In this document: one piece after another, positions 20,845 through 29,166 of the stretch | Numbering within the stretch: the first letter of the stretch is position 1 | How the letters are laid out: every line of letters begins with the position of its first letter | Assembly (NCBI RefSeq): GCF_014653945.1 | Contig: NZ_BNAU01000006.1 | Coordinates: 434,001 to 498,000 of the forward strand | Direction of reading: 5' to 3' | DNA length: 64,000 nucleotides | Source of the DNA: Amycolatopsis deserti | Lineage (GTDB): Bacteria > Actinomycetota > Actinomycetes > Mycobacteriales > Pseudonocardiaceae | Position numbers and translations under genes: made by a program | Notes under the pieces: model-generated | The model's input: the letters and a program-made list of their open reading frames with translations, nothing else | Told to the model about the DNA's origin: nothing | Databases searched by the model: none

Positions 20845-21672
20845 TCAGGACAGCAGGGCGGCGGCCACGGCGCGGTAGCCGGGCAGCGGGTCGTCGCCGA
20901 GGACCTGGACGCAGACGTGGTCCGCGCCGGCGTCGAGGTGGGCGGTGATGCCCGCGGCGATCGAGTCGATGTCGCCGTGCAGGGCGAGGGCGTCGATCAG
21001 CGCGTCGCTGCCGCCGTTGTCCAGGTCGGCTTCGGTCCAGCCGTGGCGGAGCAGGTTGGTGCGGTAGTTGACCAGGTTGAGGTAGGGGTGCTGGATCGTC
21101 GGGCGGGCGATGGCGCGGGCCTTCTCCGGATCGGTCTCCAGCACGATCTTCTGCTCCGGGGCGAGCAGCACGCCGTCACCGAGGACCTGCCGGGCCTCCT
21201 TGGTGTGCTCCGGCGTGGTCAGGTACGGGTGCGCGCCCGCGGTGCGCTCGGCGGAGAGCTTGAGCACCTTCGGGCCGAGCGCGGCCAGCGCGCGAGCGGC
21301 GACCGGCACGCCGGCTTCATCCAGGCCGTCGAGGTAGTCGACGATCTTGTCGTAGGGCTTCTGGTACTCCTGGGTGGCCTCCGGGTGGCCGATGCCGACG
21401 CCGAGCAGGAAGCGGCCGGGGTGCTTGGCCTCGATGCGGTGCCAGGACGCGCCGACCGTGGCCGCGTCGTCCTTCCACATGTTGACAATGCCGGTGGCGA
21501 CCTTGATGTGGTCGGTCGCGTCCAGCAGCTCGTCGACGATCGCCAGCTGCCCGTCGGGGGAGCCGCCGATCCAGATCGCGCCGAAGCCGAGGCGTTCGGC
21601 TTCGCGCGCCAGGTCCGCGTTCAGCTGGTGCCAGCCCCGCCAGATACCGATCTTGCCGAGTTCGATAGCCAT
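20845..21672 (-). CDS. LLM-class F420-dependent oxidoreductase
   Basis: From ATG 21672 the protein is 275 residues. Barrel segments GKIGIWRG, FGAIWIGGSPDGQL, GRFLLGVGIGHPE and VAARALAALGPKVLKLSAE are in the order of actinobacterial LLM enzymes that use F420. The late segment AGADHVCVQVLGDDPLPGYR is typical of the family with shorter barrels. The substrate is not evident. It is divergent from an aldo/keto reductase gene across ~50 bp. That intergenic region contains TCCCAAC at 21678 and GTTGGGA at 21714, a widely spaced inverted pair. Confidence 0.87.
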   Translation of the reverse strand: MAIELGKIGIWRGWHQLNADLAREAERLGFGAIWIGGSPDGQLAIVDELLDATDHIKVATGIVNMWKDDAATVGASWHRIEAKHPGRFLLGVGIGHPEATQEYQKPYDKIVDYLDGLDEAGVPVAARALAALGPKVLKLSAERTAGAHPYLTTPEHTKEARQVLGDGVLLAPEQKIVLETDPEKARAIARPTIQHPYLNLVNYRTNLLRHGWTEADLDNGGSDALIDALALHGDIDSIAAGITAHLDAGADHVCVQVLGDDPLPGYRAVAAALLS

Positions 21673-21722
21673 GCCTGTCCCAACTCCGGCGGGTGGCGTG
21701 TGCATTCCTCTACGTTGGGATC

Positions 21723-22646
21723 ATGGCGAAAATCGGTGATCTCGAGGTGTTCCCGCTCAACCTCGGGGGCAATGTGTTCGGCTGGACGGCCGACGAGGAG
21801 CAGTCCTTCGCCGTGCTGGACGCGTACGCGGCAGCCGGCGGCAACTTCATCGACACCGCGGACGTGTACATGGCCCGCATTCCGGGCAATTCGGGCGGCG
21901 AGTCGGAGACGATCATCGGGAAGTGGCTGGAACGCCGCGGCCGCCGCGATGACATCGTGATCGCGACGAAGGTGGGTGCCTGGCCGGCGCGGCCGGGGGT
22001 GAGCGCGAAGAACATCCGCGAGGCGGTGGAGGACTCGCTGCGACGGCTGCAGACCGACTACATCGACTTGTACTACGCGCACAAAGATGTCGCGGACGTG
22101 CCGCTGGAGGAGACGCTCGGCGCGTTCGACGAGTTGGTGCGGGCCGGGAAGGTGCGGTACCTCGGCGCGTCGAACTACAGCGCGGACCGCTTGGCCGAGG
22201 CGCTGTCCATTTCGGACCGTGAGGGGTTCGCCCGGTACGTGGCGGTGCAGCCGCAGTACAACCTGGTGGAGCGCGGGTACGAGGAGGAGCTGGCCCCGCT
22301 CGTGGCTAAGGAGGGCCTGGCGGCGCTGCCGTACTACGGGCTGGCGCGGGGCTTCCTGACGGGCAAGTACCGGTCCCGCGAGGCCGGCGGCAGCCCGCGG
22401 GCCGAGGGGGCGGTGGCGTACCTGGACCACCGGGGTGAGCGGGTGCTGGAGGCGCTGGACGAGATCTCGGCCGCGCACGGGACCTCCCCGGCCGCGGTGG
22501 CGCTGGCGTGGCTGGCCGCGCAACCGACGGTCGCCGCGCCCATCGCGAGTGCGCGGAACGTGGCGCAGTTGTCCGATCTGCTGGCCTCGGTGGAGCTGCG
22601 GCTGAGCGAGGGGGAGCTGGCCGCGCTGGACGACGCTTCGCGGTAG
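21723..22646 (+). CDS. Aldo/keto reductase
   Basis: A 307-residue NADPH-dependent reductase. The catalytic tetrad is present: Asp in NFIDTADVYM (~residue 46), Tyr in DVYM (~51), Lys in IVIATKVGAW (~83) and His in LYYAHKDV (~120). The C-terminal segment ASARNVAQL near 280 binds the cofactor phosphate. It reduces carbonyls of unknown identity. It is followed 37 bp later by a WYL regulator on the same strand and may be co-transcribed with it. Confidence 0.92.
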   Translation: MAKIGDLEVFPLNLGGNVFGWTADEEQSFAVLDAYAAAGGNFIDTADVYMARIPGNSGGESETIIGKWLERRGRRDDIVIATKVGAWPARPGVSAKNIREAVEDSLRRLQTDYIDLYYAHKDVADVPLEETLGAFDELVRAGKVRYLGASNYSADRLAEALSISDREGFARYVAVQPQYNLVERGYEEELAPLVAKEGLAALPYYGLARGFLTGKYRSREAGGSPRAEGAVAYLDHRGERVLEALDEISAAHGTSPAAVALAWLAAQPTVAAPIASARNVAQLSDLLASVELRLSEGELAALDDASR

Positions 22647-22683
22647 CTGCTGGGCGGGACAGCGGACTGGCAAGCTGGTCCGC

Positions 22684-23658
22684 ATGCGCGCGAGCAGACT
22701 GGTCTCCGCCCTGTTGCTGCTCCAGACCCGGGGGCGGATGACCGCGCGGCAGCTGGCCGACGAACTGGAGGTCTCCGTCCGGACGATCTACCGGGACATG
22801 GACGCGCTGTCCGCGGCGGGCATCCCCCTCTTCGCCGACGCCGGCCACGACGGCGGCTACCAGCTCCTCGACGGCTACCGCACCAGGCTCACCGGCTTGA
22901 CCACGGACGAGGCCGAGGCGCTGTTCCTGTCCGGGTTGCCCGGGGCCGCCGCGGATCTCGGGCTGGGCGCCGTGCTGGCCACCGCCCAGCTCAAGCTGAT
23001 GGCCGCGCTGCCCGAGGAGCTGCGGGACCGCGCCGGCCAGCTCCAGCAGCGCTTCCACCTGGACACCTCGGGCTGGTACGCCGACCCGGAGCCCACCCCG
23101 CACCTGGCCGCGGTGGTGCGGGCGACCTGGAACCAGTTCCGGGTCCGGGTGAAGTACCGCAGGTGGGCAGCCCCGTGCGAGGTGACCCGGGTCGTCGAGC
23201 CGTACGGCGTGGTGCTCAAGGCCGGCCGGTGGTACCTGGTGGGGAACAGTTCCGGGTGCGTCCGGACGTACCGGGTCTCCCGGATCCTCCGCCTGCAGCC
23301 GCTGGCCGAGCGGTTCTCGCGGCCGCCGGAGTTCGACCTGGGGCGGCATTGGGACAGCTACCTCGAGGAGTTCGACGCCCGCCGGTACGTGGGTGAGGCG
23401 ACGGTCCGCATGACGACCTCGGTGTTCGACCGGCTCCCGCACCTGCTCGAGCCCGACCTGGTGCGCGCGGCGCGGGAACGGGCCGAGCCGGACACGGCGG
23501 GCTGGATCCGCACCGTCATCCCGATCGAGTCCTCGGACCACACCGCCGGGTTGCTGCTCCGGCTCGGCGCCGAGGCGGAGGTCCTCGCACCGGACTCGCT
23601 GCGGCAGCGACTGGCCACGACCGCCGCGGCGCTCGCCGAGCTGTACGGCGGCTCGTGA
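22684..23658 (+). CDS. WYL-domain transcriptional regulator (YafY/DeoR-like)
   Basis: 324 residues. The N-terminal winged HTH spans residues ~1-60 (MRASRLVSALLLLQ, then MTARQLADELEVSVRTIYRD). A WYL domain follows near residues 140-215, with RWYLVGNSSG and the VEPYGVVLKAGRWYL region (WYL motif here as W-Y-L). A WCX C-terminal extension follows. Such proteins sense small ligands, often nucleotides, and act as single-gene switches. The sequence GCGGAC-N10-GTCCGC ends exactly at the start codon, and CTGACA-N5-TGTCAG lies just after the stop; either could be its operator. The hydrolase downstream is a likely target. Confidence 0.88.
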   Translation: MRASRLVSALLLLQTRGRMTARQLADELEVSVRTIYRDMDALSAAGIPLFADAGHDGGYQLLDGYRTRLTGLTTDEAEALFLSGLPGAAADLGLGAVLATAQLKLMAALPEELRDRAGQLQQRFHLDTSGWYADPEPTPHLAAVVRATWNQFRVRVKYRRWAAPCEVTRVVEPYGVVLKAGRWYLVGNSSGCVRTYRVSRILRLQPLAERFSRPPEFDLGRHWDSYLEEFDARRYVGEATVRMTTSVFDRLPHLLEPDLVRAARERAEPDTAGWIRTVIPIESSDHTAGLLLRLGAEAEVLAPDSLRQRLATTAAALAELYGGS

Positions 23659-23671
23659 TTCGTGGTCTTCG

Positions 23672-23688
23672 CTGACACGGGATGTCAG
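23672..23688. promoter_or_regulatory. TGTCAG palindrome upstream of the DhlA-like hydrolase
   Basis: CTGACA-CGGGA-TGTCAG has perfect 6-bp arms. It lies 14 bp after the WYL regulator and 66 bp before the hydrolase start. TGACA/TGTCA palindromes are often seen beside YafY-like WYL genes, so it is the best operator candidate for the upstream regulator. Confidence 0.5.
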
Positions 23689-23753
23689 TGGAGCGCCGTT
23701 AGCGTCCGGATCACCCGGGCCCGTCGCCCGGCGTGACCAGCGAAGGACGAGAA

Positions 23754-24689
23754 ATGATCCCCGAGCACGAGACGTTCGACGGAACCTGGCCGTTCCCGGC
23801 CCGCTACTGCGAGGCCGCGGGGTTCCGGCAGCACTACGTGGACGAAGGACCACGGCGAGGCGGGGAAACCCTGGTGCTGCTCCACGGCGAGCCGACATGG
23901 GGTTACCTGTGGCGGCACCTCATCGGCCCCCTGTCCGGGCAGCACCGGGTGGTCGTGCCCGACCACATGGGCTTCGGCAAGAGCGAGACGCCGCCCGACC
24001 GCGGCTACCTCGCCGACGAGCACGTGGACAACCTGGAGAGGTTGCTCGTCGGCGAACTCGACCTGCGCGGGATCACGCTGGTGCTGCACGACTGGGGCGG
24101 CCCCATCGGCACCGGTTTCGCCCTCCGGCACCCGGATCGGGTCAGCCGCATCCTGGCCACCAACACCGTCCTGCCCCTGGGACTGCCGGGCTACGCGGAA
24201 CTGATGCGGGACAACATGGCGGACAGCTCGTGGTTCCGCTGGGCGCGGGCCGCGCACGCCGACGGTTCCCTGGAGGTGCTGCTGGGCAACGCCGGTCACA
24301 CGATCACCCACCTGATGCTCGCGCTGCAGACCATCACCCGGCCGCAGATCGTCACCCCGGCGTGGATCCGTGCCTACTCGGCGCACTTCACAAGCCCGGC
24401 GCAGTGCCGCGGCGTGATCCGGTTCCCCCAGCAGCTCGTGGCTCCCGATCCGGACACCGCGCCGGCACCGCCCGACCCGGCCGCGGTCGCCGCGCTGCAG
24501 GGGAAACCCGCGCTGCTCGTGCAGGGGATGCGGGACACCGCGCTGTTGCCGCGCTACACGGTGCCCGCGTTCCGGCTCGGCTATCCGGCCGCCCCGGTCG
24601 TCGAACTGGCCGACGCCGGTCACTTCACGCCCGAGGACGCACCGGAGACCCTGCTGGCCCTGGTGGAGCTGTTCCTCCAGTCCACCTGA
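23754..24689 (+). CDS. Alpha/beta hydrolase related to haloalkane dehalogenase (DhlA-like)
   Basis: 311 residues, close to the length of Xanthobacter DhlA. HGEPTWGYLWR (residues 44-54) nearly equals the DhlA oxyanion and halide segment. HDWGGPIG places the nucleophile Asp113 next to Trp114, the expected halide-binding residue. QGMRDTALLP near 258 supplies an acid like Asp260 of DhlA, and DAGHFTPEDAPE near 286 supplies the base histidine. Dehalogenase activity is plausible; a close relative acting on an ester or epoxide cannot be excluded. The ATG at 23754 follows AAGGACG at good spacing. The upstream WYL regulator and its palindrome suggest induced expression. Confidence 0.85.
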   Translation: MIPEHETFDGTWPFPARYCEAAGFRQHYVDEGPRRGGETLVLLHGEPTWGYLWRHLIGPLSGQHRVVVPDHMGFGKSETPPDRGYLADEHVDNLERLLVGELDLRGITLVLHDWGGPIGTGFALRHPDRVSRILATNTVLPLGLPGYAELMRDNMADSSWFRWARAAHADGSLEVLLGNAGHTITHLMLALQTITRPQIVTPAWIRAYSAHFTSPAQCRGVIRFPQQLVAPDPDTAPAPPDPAAVAALQGKPALLVQGMRDTALLPRYTVPAFRLGYPAAPVVELADAGHFTPEDAPETLLALVELFLQST

Positions 24690-24901
24690 TCCGCGCCCGG
24701 CGGAGAGGTGCTGACCGCATGGTTGCTGGTGTGGGGTGGCCGCGGTCGGCGGCAATGCCGTGCGCGCGCGCCGCGGACGAGTACCCGCCGGCTTGGCCGG
24801 CCGTGGTCAGCACGGGCGGGGCTCACCCTCGCGTTGACCGGTTTCGAGGTGCTCGCCTCGCTCCGGGGCAGAGACGTGGGCAGAAAGACCGCGACTTCAC
24901 C

Positions 24902-24928
24902 TACTCGGTAGTAGTTTACTCCCGGTAG
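24902..24928. promoter_or_regulatory. Direct-repeat element before the SDR/PPOX operon
   Basis: TACTCGGTAG and TACTCCCGGTAG stand 15 bp apart in the A/T-richer tract just before the SDR start. This looks like a pair of half-sites for a repressor overlapping the promoter. The rest of the 258-bp interval 24690-24947 holds no credible gene. Confidence 0.35.
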
Positions 24929-24947
24929 GTTGGTATATGGTCCGACC

Positions 24948-25826
24948 ATGGCGAACGTAAATGGCAAGGTCGTGCTCATCACCGGAGCTGCGCGCGGCAT
25001 TGGCGCCGGGCTCGCCGAGCGGCTCGCCGCTCGCGGGGCCAAGGTTGCCCTCGTCGGGCTCGAGGCCGACGAGCAGCGCAAGGTCGCCGAACGCATCGGG
25101 CCCTCCGCGAAGGCCTGGGAAGCCGACGTGACCGACTGGGACGCCCTCGAGAAAGCCACCGCGGGCGTCGTCGACCACTTCGGTGGCATCGACATCGTCA
25201 TCGCCAACGCGGGGATCGCCACCACCGGCTTCGTCCGCTCCGTCGACCGCGCCGCGTTCGAAAAGGTCATCGAGGTCGACCTGCTCGGCGTGTGGCGCAC
25301 CTTCCGCGTCACCCTGCCCCACGTCATCGAGCGCAAGGGCTACCTGCTCGCGATCTCCTCCCTCGCCGCGATCACCCACGCCCCCGGCATGGCCAACTAC
25401 GCCGCCGCGAAGGCCGGCGTCGAAGCCTTCTCCAACAGCCTCCGCGCCGAGGTCGCCCACCTGGGCGTCAAGGTCGGCGTCGCCCACCCGACGTGGATCC
25501 GAACGGACCTGGTGGAAAGCGCCGACGCGCACCCGGTCTTCGGCAAGCTCCGCGCCGGCATGCCCGGCCTGCTCGGCAAGACATACCCGCTGAACGTGGC
25601 CCTCGACCAGCTCGAAGCCGGCGTCCTCAAGCGCGCCCGCGTCATCCACGTCCCCAAGTGGGTCGGCGTGCTCAAGGCCATCCGTGCGTTCCTGCCGCCG
25701 ATCGTGGAACTCGGGGCGCGGACCCGGGTGCCCGCCGCGGACCGGGCCGCGCTCGAGGACATCAAGGCACGCGGCGCGCGCGAAGCCGCCATCACCGGGC
25801 ATGGTGGACGGGCCGCTACCCGCTGA
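24948..25826 (+). CDS. Short-chain dehydrogenase/reductase
   Basis: 292 residues. The cofactor motif TGAARGIGAGLA is at ~12-23, NAG at ~86 in IANAGIA, catalytic Ser in ISSLAA near 139 and YAAAK near 153. The C-terminus is extended by ~40 residues compared with classical SDRs, as in actinobacterial SDRs acting on hydrophobic substrates. The start ATG at 24948 is followed directly by the Rossmann strand. The PPOX-class gene follows 10 bp later with a GAGGAG ribosome site, so the two form an operon. The substrate is unknown. Confidence 0.92.
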   Translation: MANVNGKVVLITGAARGIGAGLAERLAARGAKVALVGLEADEQRKVAERIGPSAKAWEADVTDWDALEKATAGVVDHFGGIDIVIANAGIATTGFVRSVDRAAFEKVIEVDLLGVWRTFRVTLPHVIERKGYLLAISSLAAITHAPGMANYAAAKAGVEAFSNSLRAEVAHLGVKVGVAHPTWIRTDLVESADAHPVFGKLRAGMPGLLGKTYPLNVALDQLEAGVLKRARVIHVPKWVGVLKAIRAFLPPIVELGARTRVPAADRAALEDIKARGAREAAITGHGGRAATR

Positions 25827-25836
25827 GGAGGCCCCC

Positions 25837-26289
25837 ATGTCCCGCCGCGACCTGATCCGGATGACCCCCGACGAGGTCCTCGCGTTCCTCGCCGAACAAA
25901 AGGTCATCAACGTGGCCACGATCAACCCCAACGGCCGCCCGCACCTCGCCCCGCTCTGGTACGTGCCGCGCGGCGACGGTGTCGCGACCTGGACCTACCG
26001 CAAGTCGCAGAAGGTCGCCAACCTGCGGCGCCTGCCGCAGGCCACCGTGCTCGTCGAGACCGGCGACACCTACGACAAGCTGCGCGGCGTCCAGTTCGAG
26101 GCCGACGTGGAGATCGTCGAGGACACCCCCGCGGTGGCGGAGATCGGCGCGGCCATGGCGGAGCGCTACGGCGGCGGCTCACTGGCCGCCGACGTGGTCG
26201 CCGCGCAGGCGGCCAAGCGCGTAGGGCTGGTGTTCACGCCGACGAAGGTCGTCAGCTGGGACCACACCAAGCTCGGCGGCGTCTACTGA
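25837..26289 (+). CDS. PPOX-class flavin/F420-binding protein (pyridoxamine 5'-phosphate oxidase-like)
   Basis: 150 residues with the split-barrel fold: VINVATINPNGRPHLAPLWYV, cut here as INVATINPNGRPH (~25-37), then VATWTYRKSQKVANLRR and TVLVETGDTYDKLRGVQFE. In actinobacteria this group binds F420 or FMN and reduces unknown substrates. The ATG at 25837 has a GAGGAG site 7-8 bases upstream. It is translated just after the SDR and probably supplies a linked redox step. It ends overlapping the convergent YciI gene by 7 bp. Confidence 0.88.
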   Translation: MSRRDLIRMTPDEVLAFLAEQKVINVATINPNGRPHLAPLWYVPRGDGVATWTYRKSQKVANLRRLPQATVLVETGDTYDKLRGVQFEADVEIVEDTPAVAEIGAAMAERYGGGSLAADVVAAQAAKRVGLVFTPTKVVSWDHTKLGGVY

Positions 26290-26558
26290 ACCCAGGCACC
26301 CAGCGTCGGCTTGAACTCCCGCACCGTGAAGCTCTCCAGTGCGCCCTCGACGACGTACGGATCGGCGTCGAGGATCGCCTGCAGGGCGTCGGCGTCCGCG
26401 GCCTGGATCAGGAACGCCCCGCCCGAGTCGTCGGCGAACGGCCCGGCCACCGCGACCGTACCCTCGGCGGCGAGCTTGGCGAGGTACTCCCGGTGGCGGG
26501 GCCGGACCTCCCCGTACTTCCCCTGGTCGTAGACCGTCTGCACCAGGAACCAGGCCAT
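26283..26558 (-). CDS. YciI-like (YCII) domain protein
   Basis: 91 residues from ATG 26558, with a GTG at 26564 also possible. It has the ferredoxin-like YCII fold: MAWFLVQTVYD, then RHREYLAKLAAEGTVAVAGPF, a DDSGGAFLIQ strand and LQAILDADPYVVEGALESFTV. A conserved His in RHREYL and Asp in ADPY are the usual candidate active-site pair. The role of the family is not settled; it resembles muconolactone-isomerase-type folds. Confidence 0.88.
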   Translation of the reverse strand: MAWFLVQTVYDQGKYGEVRPRHREYLAKLAAEGTVAVAGPFADDSGGAFLIQAADADALQAILDADPYVVEGALESFTVREFKPTLGAWVQ

Positions 26559-26677
26559 GCGCACCTCCGTTTGCGTACCTGCTCCGCACGCTACCGGGTG
26601 AAGTGAATCAACCGATACGCTGGTTCGCGCGTGTACAGCACGTGGACAACGGTCAGGCCGAGGACAGGCGGGAGTAC

Positions 26678-27250
26678 ATGCCGGACGGCAGCGCGGAGCG
26701 CAGCGTCGAACGCACGCTCGGGCACTTGCGCACCATGGACGGGGTCGGTGCCGCGTCGGCCCAGCCGGCCGGCCCGCTGACCCTGGAGGATCTGTACAAG
26801 ATCCACCGGATGCGCCTGGTCCGGCTCGCGATCCTGCTGGTCGACGAACCGGCCACGGCCGAGGACGTCGTGCAGGAGGCGTTCACCGGGCTTTACCGGA
26901 ACTGGGGGAAGCTGCGGGACGCCGCGGCCGCGGTCGCCTACCTGCGCACCGCGGTGGTCAACGGCTCGCGCAGCGTGCTGCGCCGGCGCAAGACCGCGCG
27001 TGAGTACGTCCCGCCGCACGCGGTGAACGCCCGGTCCGCGGAGAGCCTGGCGATGCTGTCCAGCGAGCACCAGTCGGTGGTCAACGCGCTGTCGAAGCTG
27101 CCGCCGCGGCAGCGGGAGGTGCTCGTCCTGCGCTACTACGGCGGCCTCTCCGAGGCGGAGATCTCCGAGGTCGCGGGCATTTCGAAGGGCACCGTGAAGT
27201 CCACGGCGAGCCGGGCGCTGGAGGCTCTCCAGAAGGCCATGAGTGCTTGA
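26678..27250 (+). CDS. SigE-family RNA polymerase sigma factor (ECF type)
   Basis: 190 residues from ATG 26678. Region 2 covers LYKIHRMRLVRLAILLVDE to EDVVQEAFTGLYRNW (residues ~40-85). Region 4 covers LPPRQREVLVLRYYGG to ISKGTVKSTASRALEAL (~140-185), with the HTH in AEISEVAGISKGTVKS. The sequence style is that of the TIGR02983 SigE group in Streptomyces and relatives. No anti-sigma gene is adjacent. Alternative starts are GTG 26642 and ATG 26738. nagA starts 16 bp after its stop but has its own operator. Confidence 0.9.
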   Translation: MPDGSAERSVERTLGHLRTMDGVGAASAQPAGPLTLEDLYKIHRMRLVRLAILLVDEPATAEDVVQEAFTGLYRNWGKLRDAAAAVAYLRTAVVNGSRSVLRRRKTAREYVPPHAVNARSAESLAMLSSEHQSVVNALSKLPPRQREVLVLRYYGGLSEAEISEVAGISKGTVKSTASRALEALQKAMSA

Positions 27251-27251
27251 G

Positions 27252-27265
27252 TTGGTTTAGACCAA
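27252..27265. promoter_or_regulatory. DasR-responsive element (dre) before nagA
   Basis: TTGGTTTAGACCAA is a near-perfect palindrome that differs by one base from the dre core TGGTCTAGACCA known for the GntR regulator DasR. It ends one base before ATG 27267. DasR represses N-acetylglucosamine genes and is released by glucosamine-6-phosphate, which fits the nagA gene next to it. Confidence 0.85.
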
Positions 27266-27266
27266 T

Positions 27267-28415
27267 ATGCTGGAGCCTGTGACGGGTTTCGTGCTGACGG
27301 GTGGCAGGCTCGCCCTCCCCGAGGGTGTGGTGGACGACGGGTGGCTCGCGGTGTCCGGCGGGGCGATCGCGGGCATCGGCACCGGGACGCCCCCACCGGG
27401 TGACCAGGTGGACGTCGCCGGGTGCTACGTGGTGCCCGGGTTCGTCGACGCGCACTGCCACGGCGGCGGGGGCGGGTCGTTCTCCAGCGGCGACGCGAAG
27501 GAGATCGTCGCCGCGATCAAGGCCCACCGCAGGCACGGCACGACCACGATGCTCGCCAGCCTGGTGTCCGACCCGGTGCGCACGCTGGTGGACCAGATGG
27601 CCGTGCTGCGCGAGCTCGTCGAGGACGGCGAGCTGGCCGGCATCCACCTGGAGGGCCCGTTCATCGCCTCGGCGCGCTGCGGCGCACACGACCCGGCGGT
27701 GCTGCGGGAACCCGACGCGGCCACCGTCGACGCCCTGCTGCGGGCCGGCCGCGGCGCGGTCCGCATGGTGACGCTGGCGCCGGAGCTGAACGGCGGCGTC
27801 CGGGCGGTCCGGCAGCTGGCCGAGTCCGGCGTGATCGCCGCGATCGGGCACACCGACGGCACCGAGGAGCAGATCCGCCCGGCCATCGACGCCGGCGCGA
27901 CCGTCGCGACGCACCTGTTCAACGGCATGCGCCCGCTGCACCACCGGGAACCCGGCCCGATCGGCGTCCTGCTCGACGACGAGCGCGTCACGGTCGAGCT
28001 GATCTGCGACCTGGTCCACGTGCACCCCACGGTGCTGCGGATGGCGGCCCGGTACGCCGGCCGCGGCCGCACCACGCTCATCACGGACGCCATGTCGGCC
28101 ACCGACGCCGCCGACGGCCGCTACCACCTGGGCCGGCTGGAGGTCGACGTCCGGGACGGGGTGGCGACCCTGGCGGACACCGGCTCGCTGGCCGGAAGCA
28201 CGCTGACCATGGACGCGGCGTTCCGCAACCTGGTCAAGGGCGCCGGGCTGTCCATCCCGGACGCGGTGCGCGCGACCTCGGGACGCCCGGCCGAGCTCCT
28301 GGGTCTGGCCGACCGGCTCGGTTCGCTGCGCACCGGCCTGGCCGCCGACCTGGTGGTGCTGGACGCCGACCTCCGGCCCCAGCGCGTGCTGCGGCAGGGC
28401 GCCTGGATCGCGTGA
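27267..28415 (+). CDS. nagA: N-acetylglucosamine-6-phosphate deacetylase
   Basis: 382 residues. It removes acetate from GlcNAc-6-P to give glucosamine-6-P. The metal motif is DAHCHGGG at ~62-69. IHLEGPFIASARCGAHDP near 128 has the conserved Glu. AIGHTDGT near 193, THLFNGMRPLHHREPG near 212 and LITDAMSAT near 272 carry the later metal and substrate residues, with the catalytic Asp in the last. The ATG at 27267 touches the dre site, so the transcript may be leaderless; GTG 27279 is an in-frame alternative. No nagB or GlcNAc transporter is visible nearby. Confidence 0.95.
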   Translation: MLEPVTGFVLTGGRLALPEGVVDDGWLAVSGGAIAGIGTGTPPPGDQVDVAGCYVVPGFVDAHCHGGGGGSFSSGDAKEIVAAIKAHRRHGTTTMLASLVSDPVRTLVDQMAVLRELVEDGELAGIHLEGPFIASARCGAHDPAVLREPDAATVDALLRAGRGAVRMVTLAPELNGGVRAVRQLAESGVIAAIGHTDGTEEQIRPAIDAGATVATHLFNGMRPLHHREPGPIGVLLDDERVTVELICDLVHVHPTVLRMAARYAGRGRTTLITDAMSATDAADGRYHLGRLEVDVRDGVATLADTGSLAGSTLTMDAAFRNLVKGAGLSIPDAVRATSGRPAELLGLADRLGSLRTGLAADLVVLDADLRPQRVLRQGAWIA

Positions 28416-29096
28416 TCAGCCGGCCGGTGGCTGGACGTGCTCCACGTAGAGCGGCGTCGCGGCCAGCGTCATGCCCGACGGCGTGGGGACCCGCGCGGTG
28501 ATACGCGCGTAGCCGGCGACCCAGGCCGCGGTGTAGCGCGGCTGGAACTCCCTGGTCAGCCACCGCAGCGCCTGCCGCAGCCAACCTTCGAACAGACGGT
28601 CGTCGTCGAGAGTGCTCCGGCCGTTGTCGGCCTCCGCTTCCCGCAGTGCGATGGTGAAGTGCAGCCACAGCGAATGGGTCATCTCCGGGTCGGGGTCGTG
28701 CGTGGCGAAGCCGGACCCGACGAGGTGCGAGCGCGAGCCGTGCAGGAGCAGGCGCAGCTGGCCGCCGGTCGGGTAGCCGGGGACGGGTTCGTCGACGTCC
28801 AGGAAGGTGGCCGCGCCGGCGACCACGCCGTAGCTCATCGGCGCCTCGAAGTGCACCCAGTCCCCGGGCCGCACCTCCGGATCGGCGAACCACTTCGGCG
28901 CCCGCGAGGACGCCTCCAGCGCCGCGACCGCCTGGGCCAGCCCCGGCTGGGCCTCGCGCGCCGCCTTGCCCACCTTGACGCCGCCGACCGGGGTGGTCAC
29001 CTCGGCCTCCACGTCCCGCAGGGCGCCGGCGCGCTTCGGCAGGTCGGGGACGAGCTGCCGGAGCTTCGCCGCCGAGACGTAGATCAGCTCACGCAT
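28416..29096 (-). CDS. Uncharacterised actinobacterial protein (SAVMC3_10250-like)
   Basis: 226 residues starting MRELIYVSAAKLRQLVPDLP, an opening I associate with an uncharacterised actinomycete family (tentative). Internal segments are GDWVHFEAPMSYGV, LRLLLHGSRSHLVGSG and EFQPRYTAAWVAGYARI. It is soluble, with no signal peptide or membrane segment. The G-D-W-V-x-F-E-A segment suggests a small beta-rich domain. No catalytic motif is recognisable. Its stop abuts the convergent nagA stop, and it is divergent from a small membrane-protein gene 70 bp away. Confidence 0.75.
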   Translation of the reverse strand: MRELIYVSAAKLRQLVPDLPKRAGALRDVEAEVTTPVGGVKVGKAAREAQPGLAQAVAALEASSRAPKWFADPEVRPGDWVHFEAPMSYGVVAGAATFLDVDEPVPGYPTGGQLRLLLHGSRSHLVGSGFATHDPDPEMTHSLWLHFTIALREAEADNGRSTLDDDRLFEGWLRQALRWLTREFQPRYTAAWVAGYARITARVPTPSGMTLAATPLYVEHVQPPAG

Positions 29097-29166
29097 GCCG
29101 CCATCGTGCCCGACCTGGCGCGGTTCCGTCTTCAGCGGACATCCGCGGTTGATTACGCTGTGCAGG

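Noticed and set aside
24708..24911. A 67-codon frame after the DhlA-like hydrolase
   Set aside because: Arg/Gly-rich, no ribosome site, no family resemblance; treated as intergenic.
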